From Toxotes chatareus (taxonomy: Eukaryota; Chordata; Actinopteri; Toxotidae), in assembly GCA_016801885.1 (NCBI GenBank), contig CM028905.1, positions 18,391,015-18,455,014 of the forward strand: a DNA stretch of 64,000 nucleotides, in the 5' to 3' direction. A program made the translations under genes and the position numbers. Under the pieces are notes generated by a model. It saw nothing but the letters and a program-made list of their open reading frames with translations. It did not search any database and was not told the DNA's origin. Numbering within the stretch: the stretch's first letter is position 1; the number at the start of each line of letters is the position of its first letter. Positions 13,180-27,498 of the stretch are shown here, in pieces.

Positions 13180-14670
13180 ACATTTTGAGGCCAAAAAAAT
13201 TTTGACTTTTTTTGTTCGAAAAAAACGCCATACTATACTATGACGTTTTTTATGACATTTTGAGGCCCAAAAAATTTTTGACTTTTTTGTTCGAAAATAC
13301 TATACTATGACTTTTTATGACATACTATACTATGACGTTTTTTACTATGACATTTTGAGGCCAAAAGGCCCCCAAAATTTTGACTTTTTTTGTTCGAAAA
13401 ACGCCATATACTATACTATGACGTTTTTTATGACATTTTGAGGCCAAAAAAATTTTTGACTTTTTTTGTCCGATTTTGACGCCATACTATACTATGACGT
13501 TTTTTATGACATTTTGAGGCCAAAAAATTTTGACTTTTTTTGACCGAAAAAAACGCCATACTATACTATGACGTTTTTTTTGACATTTTGAGGCCAAAAA
13601 AACGCCATTTTTGACTTTTTTGACATTTTGAGGTCAAAAAACGCCATACTATACTATGACTATGACGTTTTTTATGACATTTTGAGGCCCCAAAAATTTT
13701 TGACTTTTTTTTGTTCGAAAAAAACGCCCATACTATACTATGACGTTTTTATATGACATTTTGAGGCCAAAAAAAATTTTGACTTTTTTTGTTCGAAAAA
13801 ACGCCATACTATACTATGACGTTTTTTGATGATTTTTGAGGCCAAAAAAATTTTTTGACTTTTTTGTCCGATTTTGACGCCTATACTATACTATGACGTT
13901 TTTTTTATGACATTTTGAGGCCAAAAATTTTTTTGACTTTTTTGTTCAAAAAACGCCATACTATACTATGACGCTTTTTATGACATTTTGAGGCCCAAAA
14001 AAATTTTTGACTTTTTTTTGCCGATTTTGACGCCATACTATACTATGACGTTTTTTATGACATTTTGAGGCCAAAAAAAATTTTGACTTTTTTTGTTCAA
14101 AAACGCCATATACTATACTATGACGCTTTTTTATGACATTTTGAGGCCAAAAAAATTTTGACTTTTTTTGGCCGAAAAACGCCATACTATACTATGACGC
14201 TTTTTTATGACATTTTGAGGTCAAAAAAATTTTGACTTTTTGTCCGAAAAATTTTGACGCCATACTATACTATGACGTTTTTTATGACATTTTGAGGTCA
14301 AAAAATTTTTTTGACTTTTTTATTCGAAAAAACGCCATACTATACTATGACGCTTTTTTTTTATGACATTTTGAGGTCCCAAAAATTTTTTTTTTTTTTC
14401 CGAAAAAACGCCATACTATACTATGACGTTTTTATGACATTTTGAGGCCAAAAAAAATTTTTTGACTTTTTTTGTCCGATTTTGACGCCTTACTATACTA
14501 TATGACGTTTTTTATGACATTTTGAGGTCAAAAAAAATTTTGACTTTTTTGTCGAAAAAACGCCATACTATACTATGACGTTTTTTATGACATTTTGAGG
14601 CCAAAAATTTTTGACTTTTTTTGTCCGATTTTGACGCCTTACTATACTATGACGCTTTTTGATGACATTT
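13180..14670 (+). repeat. Left transition zone: GAGGCC to GAGGTC
   Basis: Units change from GAGGCCC to mainly GAGGCC between about 13.18 and 14.2 kb. One isolated GAGGTC lies at 13630-13635, and GAGGCCC or GAGGCCCC recur at about 13.68 and 13.99 kb. From 14.2 to 14.6 kb GAGGTC and GAGGCC alternate (GAGGCC near 14.44 and 14.60 kb), after which GAGGTC is constant. The first GCCTTAC form of box A appears near 14.49 kb. The zone is a graded mixture, not a sharp junction, as expected when variants spread by unequal exchange or conversion inside a tandem array. Confidence 0.8.
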
Positions 14671-17600
14671 TGAGGTCAAAAAAATTTTGACTTTTTTTGT
14701 CATTTTGAACGCCATACTATACTATGACGCTTTTTATGACATTTTGAGGTCAAAAAATTTGACTTTTTTTGTTCGAAAAAACGCCACTATATACTATGAC
14801 GTTTTTTATGACATTTTGAGGTCAAAAAAAATTTTTTGACTTTTTTTTCCGATTTTGACGCCTTACTATACTATGACGTTTTTATGACATTTTGAGGTCA
14901 AAAAAATTTTTTTGACTTTTTTTGTCCGAAAAAACGCCATACTATACTATGACGACGCTTTTTATGACATTTTGAGGTCAAAAAATTTTTGACTTTTTTG
15001 TCCGATTTTGACGCCGCCATACTATACTATGACGTTTTTTATGACATTTTGAGGTCAAAAAATTTTTGACTTTTTTTGTTCCGATTTTGACGCCTATACT
15101 ATACTATGACGTTTTTATGACATTTTGAGGTCAAAAAAATTTTTGACTTTTTTTTCAAAAAACGCCATACTATACTATGACGTTTTTTATGACATTTTGA
15201 GGTCAAAAAAATTTTTGACTTTTTTTGTCCGATTTTGACGCCTTTACTATACTATGACGTTTTTTTATGACATTTTGAGGTCAAAAAATTTTTGACTTTT
15301 TTTGTCGAAAAACGCTTACATACTATACTATGACGTTTTTTATGACATTTTGAGGTCAAAAAATTTTTTTTTTTTTGTTACTATGACTTTCAAAAAATTT
15401 TTGACTTTTTGTTCGAAAAAAACGCCATACTATACTATGACGTTTTTTTATGACATTTTGAGGTCAAAAAATTTTTGACTTTTTTTGTTCGAAAAACGCC
15501 ATACTATACTATGACGTTTTTTATGACATTTTGAGGTCAAAAAAATTTTTGACTTTTTTTTTTGTTCTTTTGAACGCCATACTATACTATGACGTTTTTT
15601 ATGACATTTTGAGGTCAAAAAAAATTTTTTGACTTTTTTTTCCGATTTTGACGCCTTACTATACTATGACGTTTTTATGACATTTTGAGGTCAAAAAAAT
15701 TTTTGACTTTTTTTCCGATTTTGACGCCATACTATACTATGACGTTTTTTATGACATTTTGAGGTCAAAAAAATTTTTGACTTTTTGAGGTCGAAAAAAC
15801 GCCACGCTTACATACTATGACGACGCTTTTTATGACATTTTGAGGTCAAAAAAATTTGACTTTTTTGTCCGATTTTGTTCTAAAAACGCCTTACTATACT
15901 ATGACGTTTTTTATGACATTTTGAGGTCAAAAAATTTTTGACTTTTTTTTTCCGATTTTTGACGCCTTACTATATACTATGACGTTTTTTATGACATTTT
16001 GAGGTCAAAAAAATTTTTGACTTTTTTTCCCGAAAAAACGCCATACTATACTATGACGTTTTTTTATGACATTTTGAGGTCAAAAAATTTTTGACTTTTT
16101 TGTTCGAAAAACGCCTATACTATACTATGACGCTTTTTTATGACATTTTGAGGTCAAAAAAATTTTGACTTTTTTTCTCGAAAAAACGCCATACTATACT
16201 ATGACGCTTTTTTATGACATTTTGAGGTCAAAAAAAATTTTGACTTTTTTTGTCCCGAAAAAACGACGCCTTACTATACTATGACGCTTTTTATGACATT
16301 TTGAGGTCAAAAAATTTTTTGACTTTTTGTCCGAAAAACGCCTATACTATACTATGACGTTTTTTATGACATTTTGAGGTCAAAAAAATTTTTTGACTTT
16401 TTTTGTCGATTTTGACGCCTTACTATACTATGACGTTTTTTTATGACATTTTGAGGTCAAAAAATTTTTGACTTTTTTGTTCGAAAAACGCCTTACTATA
16501 CTATGACGCTTTTTATGACATTTTGAGGTCAAAAAATTTTGACTTTTTTTTTTTTGATTTTTGTTTCGAAAAACGCCTTACTATACTATATGACGCTTTT
16601 TTTATGACATTTTGAGGTCAAAAAATTTTTGACTTTTTTTTTTTGTCCGATTTTGACGCCTTACTATACTATGACGCTTTTTTATGACATTTTGAGGTCA
16701 AAAAAAATTTTTGACTTTTTTTCGAAAAAACGCCTACTATACTATGACGTTTTTTATGACATTTTGAGGTCAAAAATTTTTGACTTTTTTTTTCGAAAAC
16801 GCCTTACTATACTATGACGTTTTTTATGACATTTTGAGGTCAAAAAAAATTTTGACTTTTTTTTTTCCGATTTGACGCTATACTATATACTATGACGTTT
16901 TTTATGACATTTTGAGGTCAAAAAAACGCCATTTTTGACTTTTTTTTGAGGTCGAAAAACGCCATATACTACTACTACGCTGATGATACGCTTGACGTTT
17001 TTTATGACATTTTGAGGTCAAAAAAATTTTTGACTTTTTTTGTCCGATTTTGACGCCTTACTATACTATGACGTTTTTTTTTATGACATTTTTTGAGGTC
17101 AAAAAAATTTTTGACTTTTTTTCATCGAAAAAACGCTTACTATACTATGACGCTTTTTATGACATTTTGAGGTCAAAAAAATTTTTGACTTTTTGTCCGA
17201 AAAAACGCCATACTATACTATGACGTTTTTTTTATGACATTTTGAGGTCAAAAATTTTTTGACTTTTTTGTCCGAAAAAACGCCATACTATACTATGACG
17301 CTTTTTTGATGACATTTTGAGGTCAAAAAAATTTTTGACTTTTTTTTGTCCGATTTTGACGCCTTACTATACTATGACGTTTTTTTATGACATTTTGAGG
17401 TCAAAAAAATTTTTTGACTTTTTTGTCCGAAAAAACGCCTTACTATACTATGACGTTTTTTATGACATTTTGAGGTCAAAAAATTTTGACTTTTTTTCCG
17501 AAAAACGCCTTACTATACTATGACGCTTTTTATTTTGACATTTTGAGGTCAAAAAATTTTGACTTTTTTGTGACATTTTGAGGTCAAACGCCGATAAAAA

Positions 17601-20600
17601 CGCTATACTATACTATGATGACGTTTTTTATGACATTTTGAGGTCAAAAAATTTTTGACTTTTTTTTTCCGATTTTGACGCCTTTATACTATGACTATAC
17701 TACATTTTGACGTTTTTTATGACATTTTGAGGTCAAAAAATTTTTGACTTTTTTTTTTTTTTTTTGGCCGAAAAAATACTATACTACTATGACGTTTTTT
17801 ATGACATTTTGAGGTCAAAAAATTTTTGACTTTTTTGTTCGAAAAAACGCCTTACTATACTATGACGCTTTTTTATGACATTTTGAGGTCAAAAAAATTT
17901 TTTGACTTTTTTTTTTTCCGATTTTGACGCCTTACTATACTATGACGCTTTTTTATGACATTTTGAGGTCAAAAAAATTTTTGACTTTTTTTGTCCGAAA
18001 AAACGCCTTACTATACTATGACGCTTTTTTATGACATTTTGAGGTCAAAAAAAATTTTTTGACTTTTTTGGCCGATTTTGACGCCTTACTATACTATGAC
18101 GCTTTTTTATGACATTTTGAGGTCAAAAAAATTTTTTTTGACTTTTTTGTTTCAAATGACGCCTACTATACTATGACGTTTTTTATGACATTTTGAGGTC
18201 AAAAAAATTTTTTTGACTTTTTTTTGTCCGATTTTGACGCCTTACTATACTATGACGCTTTTTTTTATGACATTTTGAGGTCAAAAAAATTTTTGACTTT
18301 TTTTCCCGAAAAAACGCCTTACTATACTATGACGCTTTTTATGACATTTTGAGGTCAAAAAATTTTTGACTTTTTTGTTCGAAAAAAAACGCCTTTACTA
18401 TACTATACTATGACGCTTTTTTTTGACATTTTGAGGTCAAAAAAATTTTTTTGACTTTTTTTGTCCGAAAACGCCTTACTATACTATGACGCTTTTTATG
18501 ACATTTTGAGGTCAAAAAATTTTGACTTTTTTTGGCCGAAAAAAATTAATGACGCCATGACATTTTGACTAAAATTTGACTTTTTTGTCTCTTTTTTTAC
18601 TATACTATGACGTTTTTTATGATTTTTGAGGTCAAAAAAATTTTTGACTTTTTTTTCCGAAAAAACGCCTACTACTATACTATGACGTTTTTATGACATT
18701 TTGAGGTCAAAAAATTTTTTGACTTTTTTTTTGTCCGAAAAACGCCTTACTATACTATGATGTTTTTTTTATGACATTTTGAGGTCAAAAAAAAAACTTG
18801 ACTTTTTGTCCGATTTTGACGCCTTACTATACTATGACGTTTTTTATGACATTTTGAGGTCAAAAAATTTTTGACTTTTTTTTCGAAAAAACGCCATACT
18901 ATACTATGACGTTTTTTATGACATTTTGAGGTCAAAAAAATTTTTGACTTTTTTTTTTCAAAAAAAACGCCTATGACGTTACTATACTATGACGTTTTTT
19001 ATGACATTTTGAGGTCAAAAAATTTTTTGACTTTTTTTTTCCGAAAAACGCTATACTATACTATGACGTTTTTTTATGACATTTTGAGGTCAAAAAATTT
19101 TTTTTTTTTTTTGACGCCTACTATACTACTATGACGTTTTTATGACATTTGACTTTTTGACTTTTTTGACGCGCTTTTTATGACATATTATGAGGTTTAT
19201 GATTTTTTGAGGTCAAAAATTTTTTGACTTTTTTTTGTCCGAAAAAAACGCCATACTATACTATGACGACGCTTTTTATGACATTTTGAGGTCAAAAAAT
19301 TTTTTTTTTTTTTGTCGAAAAAACGCCTTACTATACTATGACGTTTTTTTATGACATTTTGAGGTCAAAAAAATTTTGACTTTTTTTTCCGAAAAAACGC
19401 CTTACTATACTATGACGCTTTTTTATGACATTTTGAGGTCAAAAAAAATTTTGACTTTTTTTTTTCCGATTTTGACGCCTTTATACTATACTATGACGTT
19501 TTTTATGACATTTTGAGGTCAAAAAATTTTTGACTTTTTTTTGGCCGAAAAAAACGCTTACTATACTATGACGTTTTTTTTGAGACATTTTTTTTTTGAC
19601 TTTTTTGTCAAAAAAAACGCCTTTTATACTATGACTTTTTTTTCAAAAAAAACGCCTTTTACTATACTATGACGTTTTTATGACATTTTGAGGTCAAAAA
19701 AATTTGACTTTTTTTTCCGAAAAACGCCATACTATACTATGACGCTTTTTTATGACATTTTGAGGTCAAAAAAAATTTGACTTTTTTTGTCCGATTTTGA
19801 CGCCTTACTACTATACTATGACGTTTTTTATGACATTTTGAGGTCAAAAAAATTTTTGACTTTTTTTGTTCGAAAAACGCCTTTACTATACTATGACGTT
19901 TTTTATGACATTTTGAGGTCAAAAAAAATTTTTTTGACTTTTTTTCCGAAAAACGCCTTACTATACTATACTATGACGCTTTTTTTATGACATTTTGAGG
20001 TCAAAAAAATTTTTGACTTTTTTTTGTCCGAAAAAACGCCTTTACTATACTATGACGTTTTTTATGACATTTTTTGAGGTCAAAAAAAATTTTTGACTTT
20101 TTTTTCCGAAAAAACGCCTTTACTATACTATGACGCTTTTATGACATTTTGAGGTCAAAAAAATTTTGACTTTTTTTTACCGAAAAAACGCCTATACTAT
20201 ACTATGACGTTTTTTGATTTTTGAGGTCAAAAAATTTTTGACTTTTTTTGTCCGAAGGTCAAAACGCCTTTGACTTTATACTATGACGCCTTTATACTAT
20301 GATGACGTTTTTTATGACATTTTGAGGTCAAAAATTTTTTGACTTTTTTGTCCGATTTTGACGCCATACTATACTATGATCGCTTTTTTATGACATTTTG
20401 AGGTCAAAAAAATTTTGACTTTTTTGTCCGAAAAAACGCCTTACTATACTATGACGATTTTTTGACATTTTGAGGTCAAAAAATTTTTGACTTTTTGAGG
20501 TCAAAACGCTTTTTTGAGGTCAAAAATTTTTTTTGACTTTTTTTTGTTTTTTTGATTTTGACGCCTTACTATACTATGACGACGCTTTTATGACATTTTG

Positions 20601-23600
20601 AGGTCAAAAAAATTTTTGACTTTTTTTTTTTCCCGAAAAAACGCCTTTACTATACTATGATGACGCTTTTTTATGACATTTTGAGGTCAAAAAAAATTTT
20701 GACTTTTTGTCCGAAAAACGCCTTTACTATACTTACTATGACGTTTTTTATGACATTTTGAGGTCAAAAAATTTTTTTTTTTTTGTCCGAAAAAACGCCT
20801 TACTATACTATACTATGACGTTTTTTATGACATTTTGAGGTCAAAAAAAAAATTTTTTGACTTTTTTTTCGAAAAACGCCATACTATACTATGACGTTTT
20901 TATGACATTTTGAGGTCAAAAAAAAATTGACTTTTTTTTTCCGAAAAACGCCTTACTATACTATGACGCTTTTTTTTATGACATTTTGAGGTCAAAAAAA
21001 TTTTTGACTTTTTTTTTGTCCGAAAAAACGCCGCCATACTATACTATGACGTTTTTTTGACATTTTGAGGTCAAAAAAAAAACTTTTTTTTTTTCCGAAA
21101 AAACGCCTTACTATACTATGACGCTTTTTTGATGATTTTTGAGGTCAAAAAATTTTTGACTTTTTTTTTTTTTTGACGCCTTACTACTATGACGCTTTTT
21201 ATGACATTTTGAGGTCAAAAAATTTTGACTTTTTGTCTTTTTGACGCCATTATACTATGACGCTTTTTCAAAAAATGAGGTTTTTTTTTGACTTTTTTTT
21301 TTTTTTGACGCCTTACTATACTATGACGTTTTTTTTTGACATTTTGAGGTCAAAAAAAAAACTTTTTTTTTTTTTTGTCCGAAAAACGACGCTATACTAT
21401 ACTATGACGCTTTTTATGACATTTTGAGGTCAAAAAAAAATTTTTGACTTTTTTGTCCGAAAAAACGCCTTACTATACTATGACGACGCTTTTTATGACA
21501 TTTTGAGGTCAAAAAAATTTTTGACTTTTTTTCTCTTTTTGAAAAAACGCCTTTACTATACTATGACGTTTTTATGACGTCAAAAAATTTTTGACTTTTT
21601 TTGGTCATTTTGACGCCTTTATACTATGACGCTTTTTTTTATGACATTTTGAGGTCAAAAAATTTTTGACTTTTTTCCGAAAAACGACGCTTTACTATAC
21701 TATGACGCTTTTTATGACATTTTTGAGGTCAAAAAATTTTTTGACTTTTTTTTCCGATTTTGACGCCTACTATACTATGACGCTTTTTATGACATTTTGA
21801 GGTCAAAAAAATTTTTGACTTTTTTTTACCGATAAAACGCTTTTTATGATACTATACTATGACGCTGACATTTTTTTTTAGGTTTTGAGGTCAAAAAATT
21901 TTTGACTTTTTTGTCCGATTTTGCGCTTTACTATACTATGACGTTTTTTATGACATTTTGAGGTCAAAAAAATTTTTTTTTTTTTTCGAAAAACGCCTTA
22001 CTATACTATGATGACGCTTTTTATGATGACATTTTGAGGTCAAAAAAAATTTTTTTTTGACTTTTTTCCGTTTTTTATGACATTTTGAGGTCAAAAAATT
22101 TTGACTTTTTTTCACTATACTATACTATACTATGACGCTTTTTTATGACATTTTGAGGTCAAAAAAATTTTGACTTTTTTTGATTTTGAAAAAAACGCCT
22201 TACTATACTATGATGACGTTTTTATGACATTTTGAGGTCAAAAAATTTTTTTGACTTTTTTTCCGAAAAAACGCCTACTATACTATGACGCTTTTTGATG
22301 ATTTTTGAGGTCAAAAAATTTTTGACTTTTTTGTCCGAAAAACGCCTTACTATACTATGACGCTTTTTTATGACATTTTGAGGTCAAAAAAATTTTGACT
22401 TTTTTCCGAAAAACGCCTACTATACTATGACGTTTTTTTGATGACATTTTGAGGTCAAAAAATTTTTTTTTTTTTTCCGATTTTGACGCCCTTACTATAC
22501 TATGACGTTTTTTATGACATTTTGAGGTCAAAAAAAATTTTGACTTTTTTGTTTGAAAAAAACGCCGCATACTATACTATGACGTTTTTTATGACATTTT
22601 GAGGTCAAAAAATTTTTGACTTTTTTGTCAAAAAATTTTATGACTTTTTTTTTTTTGAGGTCAAAAAATTTTGACTTTTTTTACGCCATACTATACTATG
22701 ACGCTTATGACATTTTGAGGTCAAAAAAATTTTTGACTTTTTTGTCCGAAAAAACGCCTTACTATACTATGACGCTTTTTTATGACATTTTGAGGTCAAA
22801 AAATTTTTGACTTTTTTTTTTTTTTTTTGACGCCTTACTACTATACTATGACGCTTTTTATGACATTTTGAGGTCAAAAAAAATTTTTGACTTTTTTTTG
22901 TCCGAAAAAACGCCTTACTATACTATGATGACGCTTTTATGACATTTTGAGGTCAAAAAATTTTTTGACTTTTTTGTTCGAAAAACGCCTTATACTATAC
23001 TATGACGTTTTTTATGACAAAAAATTTGAGGTTTTTGAGGTCAAAACGCCTTATACTATGACGTTTTTGACATTTTGAGGTCAAAAAAATTTTTTTGACT
23101 TTTTTTTTTTGAAAAACGCCTTACTATATACTATGACGCTTTTTTGATGACATTTTGAGGTCAAAAAATTTTTTTGACTTTTTTTTTCCGAAAAAAACGC
23201 GCTTACTATACTATGACGCTTTTTTTATGACATTTTGAGGTCAAAAAATTTTTGACTTTTTTTGTCAAAAAAACGCCTTACTATACTATGACGCTTTTTA
23301 TGATGATTTTGAGGTCAAAAAATTTTTTTTTTTTTTTTGTCCGAAAAACGCCATTTACTATACTATGACGCTTTTTATGACATTTTGAGGTCAAAAAAAA
23401 TTTTGACTTTTTTTGGCCGAAAAACGCCTTTACTATACTATGACGCTTTTTTATGACATTTGAGGTCAAAAAATTTTGACTTTTTTTTTTTGACGCCTTA
23501 CTATACTATGACGCTTTTTTATGACATTTTGAGGTCAAAAAAATTTTGACTTTTTGTCCGATTTTGAAAAACCCATACTATACTATGACGCTTTTATGAT

Positions 23601-26600
23601 TTTTGAGGTCAAAAAAAAATTTTGACTTTTTTTTCGAAAAAAAACGCAAAAAAATTTTGACTATACTATGACGCTTTTTGACGCTTTTTTTGAGGTTTTG
23701 AGGTCAAAAAATTTTGACTTTTTTTTTTCGAAAAACGCCTACTATACTATGACGTTTTTATGACATTTTGAGGTCAAAAAATTTTTTGACTTTTTTTTTC
23801 AAAAAACGCCATACTATACTATGACGCTTTTTTTTTGATGACATTTTGAGGTCAAAAAAAATTGACTTTTTTTTGTTCCGAACGCCGCCTTACTATACTA
23901 TGACGCTTTTTATGACATTTTGAGGTCAAAAAAATTTTTGACTTTTTTGTCCGAAAAAAACGCCATTTATACTATACTATGACGCTTTTTATGACATTTT
24001 GAGGTCAAAAATTTTTTGACTTTTTTTGTCGAAAAAACGCCATACTATACTATGATGACGCTTTTTATGACATTTTGAGGTCAAAAAAATTTTTGACTTT
24101 TTTTTTCGAAAAAAAAAATACTATACTATGACGCTGACATTTTGAGGTCAAAAAATTTTGACTTTTTGGTCAAAAATTTTTTTTTATGACATTTTGGTCA
24201 AAAAAATTTTTTTTGAAAAAAAACGCCTTACTATACTATGATGACGAGGTCAAAAATTTTTGACATTTTGAGGTACAAAAAAATTTTTTGAGGTCAAAAA
24301 TTTTTTGACTTTTTTGGTCCGAAAAAACGCCATACTATACTATGACGTTTTTTATGACATTTTGAGGTCAAAAAAATTTGACTTTTTTTTCCGAAAAACG
24401 CTTTTACTATACTATGACGTTTTTTTTTGACATTTTGAGGTCAAAAAAATTTTATGACTTTTTTGTTTTTGAAAAAAATTTTGACTTTTTTTTTACTATA
24501 CTATGACGTTTTTATGACATTTTGAGGTCAAAAAATTTTTTTTTTTTTTTTGTCGAAAAAAACGCCATACTATACTATGATGATTTTTTATGACATTTTG
24601 AGGTCAAAAAAATTTTTTGACTTTTTTGTTCCGAAACGCCTTACTATACTACTATGACGCTTTTTTATGACATTTTGAGGTCAAAAAAATTTTTTTTTTT
24701 TTTTGACGCCATACTATACTATGACGCTTTTTTATGACATTTTGAGGTCAAAAAATTTTTGACTTTTTTTATGACATTTTGACGCCTTACTATACTATGA
24801 TCGCTTTTTATGACATTTTGAGTCAAAAAATTTTGACTTTTTTTCCCGAAAAAACGCCTACTATACTATGACGCTTTTTTATGACATTTTGAGGTCAAAA
24901 AAATTTTTGACTTTTTTGTTTTTTTGACGCCACTACTATACTATGACGAGGTTTTTGACATTTTGAGGTCAAAAAAAATTTTTGACTTTTTTTTCAAAAA
25001 AAATTTTGACTTTGTCTATACTATGATACTTTTTTTTACTATGACGCTTTTTTTGAGGTCAAAAAATTTTTGACTTTTTTTGTCAAAAAAAACGCCTTAC
25101 TATACTATGACGTTTTTTATGACATTTTGAGGTCAAAAAAATTTTTGACTTTTTTTTCGAAAAACGCCTTTATACTATACTATGACGTTTTTTATGACAT
25201 TTTGAGGTCAAAAAATTTTTTTGACTTTTTTTGTCGAAAAAACGCTTTACTATACTATGACGATTTTTTATGACATTTTGAGGTCAAAAAAATTTTTGAC
25301 TTTTTTGTCCCGATTTTGACGCCTTTTACTATACTATGACGCTTTTTTATGACATTTTGAGGTCAAAAAATTTTTTTGTCGATTTTGACGCTTTGATACT
25401 TATACTATGACGTTTTTATGACATTTGAGGTCAAAAAAATTTTTTGACTTTTTGTCTTTTTTTTTTACTACTATACTATGACGTTTTTTATGACATTTTG
25501 AGGTCAAAAAAATTTTTTGACTTTTTTTCCGAAAAACGCCTTACTATACTATGACGTGACGTTTTTATGACATTTTGAGGTCAAAAATTTTTTTTTTTTT
25601 TCGGTTTTGCCATACTATACTATGACGTTTTTTATGACATTTTGAGGTCAAAAAATTTTTGACTTTTTTTTGTCCGAAAAACGCCTTTACTATACTATGA
25701 CGATTTTTTGAGGTCAAAAATTTTTTGACTTTTTTGTCCCAGGACGCCAAAAATACTATGACGTTTTTTTGATGATTTTGAGGTCAAAAAATTTTGACTT
25801 TTTGTTAAAAACGCCTTACTATACTATGACGTTTTTTTGATGACATTTTGAGGTCAAAAAAATTTTTTTTTTTTTGTCCGAAAAAACGCCATACTATACT
25901 ATGACGTTTTTTATGACATTTTGAGGTCAAAAAAATTTTTGACTTTTTTCGAAACGCCTTTTATACTATGAAAAAATTTTTTGACTTTTTTTTGACGCCT
26001 TTTATGACTTTTTTTGACATTTTTTTTTTTTTTGAGGTTAAAAAATTTTTTGACTTTTTTTTCAAAAAAAAACGCGCTTACTATACTATGACGTTTTGAC
26101 ATTTTGATGTCATTTTGAGGTTTTGTTCAAAAAATTTTTTTTTTTTATGACATTTTGAGGTCAAAAAATTTTGACTATTTTGTCGATGACGCTTTTTTTA
26201 TGACGTTTTGACATTTGAGGTCAAAAAAAATTTTTGACTTTTTTGTCCGATTTTGACGCCTTACTATACTATGACGTTTTTTATGACATTTTGAGGTCAA
26301 AAATTTTTTTGACTTTTTTTTGCCGAAAAAAACGCCTTACTATACTATGACGTTTTTTATGACATTTTGAGGTCAAAAAAATTTTTGACTTTTTTTTTGT
26401 CCGAAAAAACGCCTTACTATACTATGATGACGCTTTTTATGACATTTTGAGGTCAAAAAAATTTTGACTTTTTTTTCCGAAAAAACGCCTATACTATACT
26501 ATGATGACGCTTTTTTGATGACATTTTGAGGTCAAAAAAAATTGACTTTTTTTTTCCGAAAACGACGCCTTACTATACTATGACGTTTTTTATGACATTT

Positions 26601-27477
26601 TGAGGTCAAAAAATTTTTTGACTTTTTTTTTGTCCGAAAAAACGCGCTATACTATACTATGACGTTTTTTTTTGACATTTTGAGGTCAAAAATTTTTGAC
26701 TTTTTTTTCGAAAAAAACGCCTTATACTATACTATGATGTTTTTTTTTTTTTGAGGTCAAAAATTTTTGACTTTTTGTCAAAAAAACGCCTTACTTTACT
26801 ATGACGTTTTTTGACATTTTGAGGTCAAAAAATTTTTGACTTTTTTGTCCGAAAAACGCTACTATACTATATACTATGACGTTTTTTATGACATTTTGAG
26901 GTCAAAAAATTTTTGACTTTTTTTTTCCGATTTTGACGCCATACTATACTATGATATGACGTTTTTTATGACATTTTGAGGTCAAAAAATTTTTTTGACT
27001 TTTTTTGTCCGAAAAACGCGCGCTACTATACTATGACGTTTTTTTATGACATTTTGAGGTCAAAAAATTTGACTTTTTTTTGTCCGAAAAAACGCCTTTA
27101 CTATACTATGACGTTTTTTTTTATGACATTTTGAGGTCAAAAAATTTTTGACTTTTTTTTCCGATTTTTTTGACGCCTTTACTATACTATGACGCTTTTT
27201 TTTATGACATTTTGAGAGGTCAAAAAAAAATTGACTTTTTTGTCCGAAAAAAACGCCTTTATACTATACTATGACGTTTTTTTGACATTTTTTGAGGTCA
27301 AAAAAATTTTTGACTTTTTGGTCAAAAAAATTTTTGACTTTTTTGAAAAACGCCTTACTATACTATGACGCTTTTTTTATGACATTTTGAGGTCAAAAAA
27401 TTTTTTGACTTTTTTGTCCGATTTTGACGCCATACTATACTATGACGCTTTTTTATGACATTTTGAGGTCAAAAAAA

Positions 27478-27498
27478 TTTTTTTTTTTTTTTTTTTTT
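27478..27498 (+). repeat. 21-base T-run inside a degenerate unit
   Basis: GAGGTC and the A-run are followed by 21 T and then ACTATGACG, so GAC, box D and the first part of box A are missing. The following segment is also irregular, with another long T stretch and an incomplete unit near 27.55-27.60 kb. Confidence 0.9.

Larger units (their letters stand above)
1..13180 (+). repeat. Left flank domain: GAGGCCC-type units
   Basis: Nearly every unit here carries GAGGCCC or GAGGCCCC before the A-run, GCCATACTATAC in box A and GACGTTTTTT after it. Box D is mostly GGCCG or GCCCG in the first 5 kb; GTTCG becomes common from about 4.7 kb onward. Two box D endings alternate, GATTTTGACGCC and GAAAAAAACGCC, with no simple period that I could see. 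A few isolated units with GAGGCC appear from about 12.19 kb. Unit length is mostly 74-77 bp, with occasional short units such as 242-279 and extra ACTAT copies. The right edge is set where GAGGCC takes over. Confidence 0.85.

Noticed and set aside
18540..18610. Possible foreign insertion in an irregular unit
   Set aside because: All pieces (GACGCCATGACATTTTGAC, TTTGACTTTTTTG, ACTATACTATGACG) can be derived from the satellite; no unique sequence remains.
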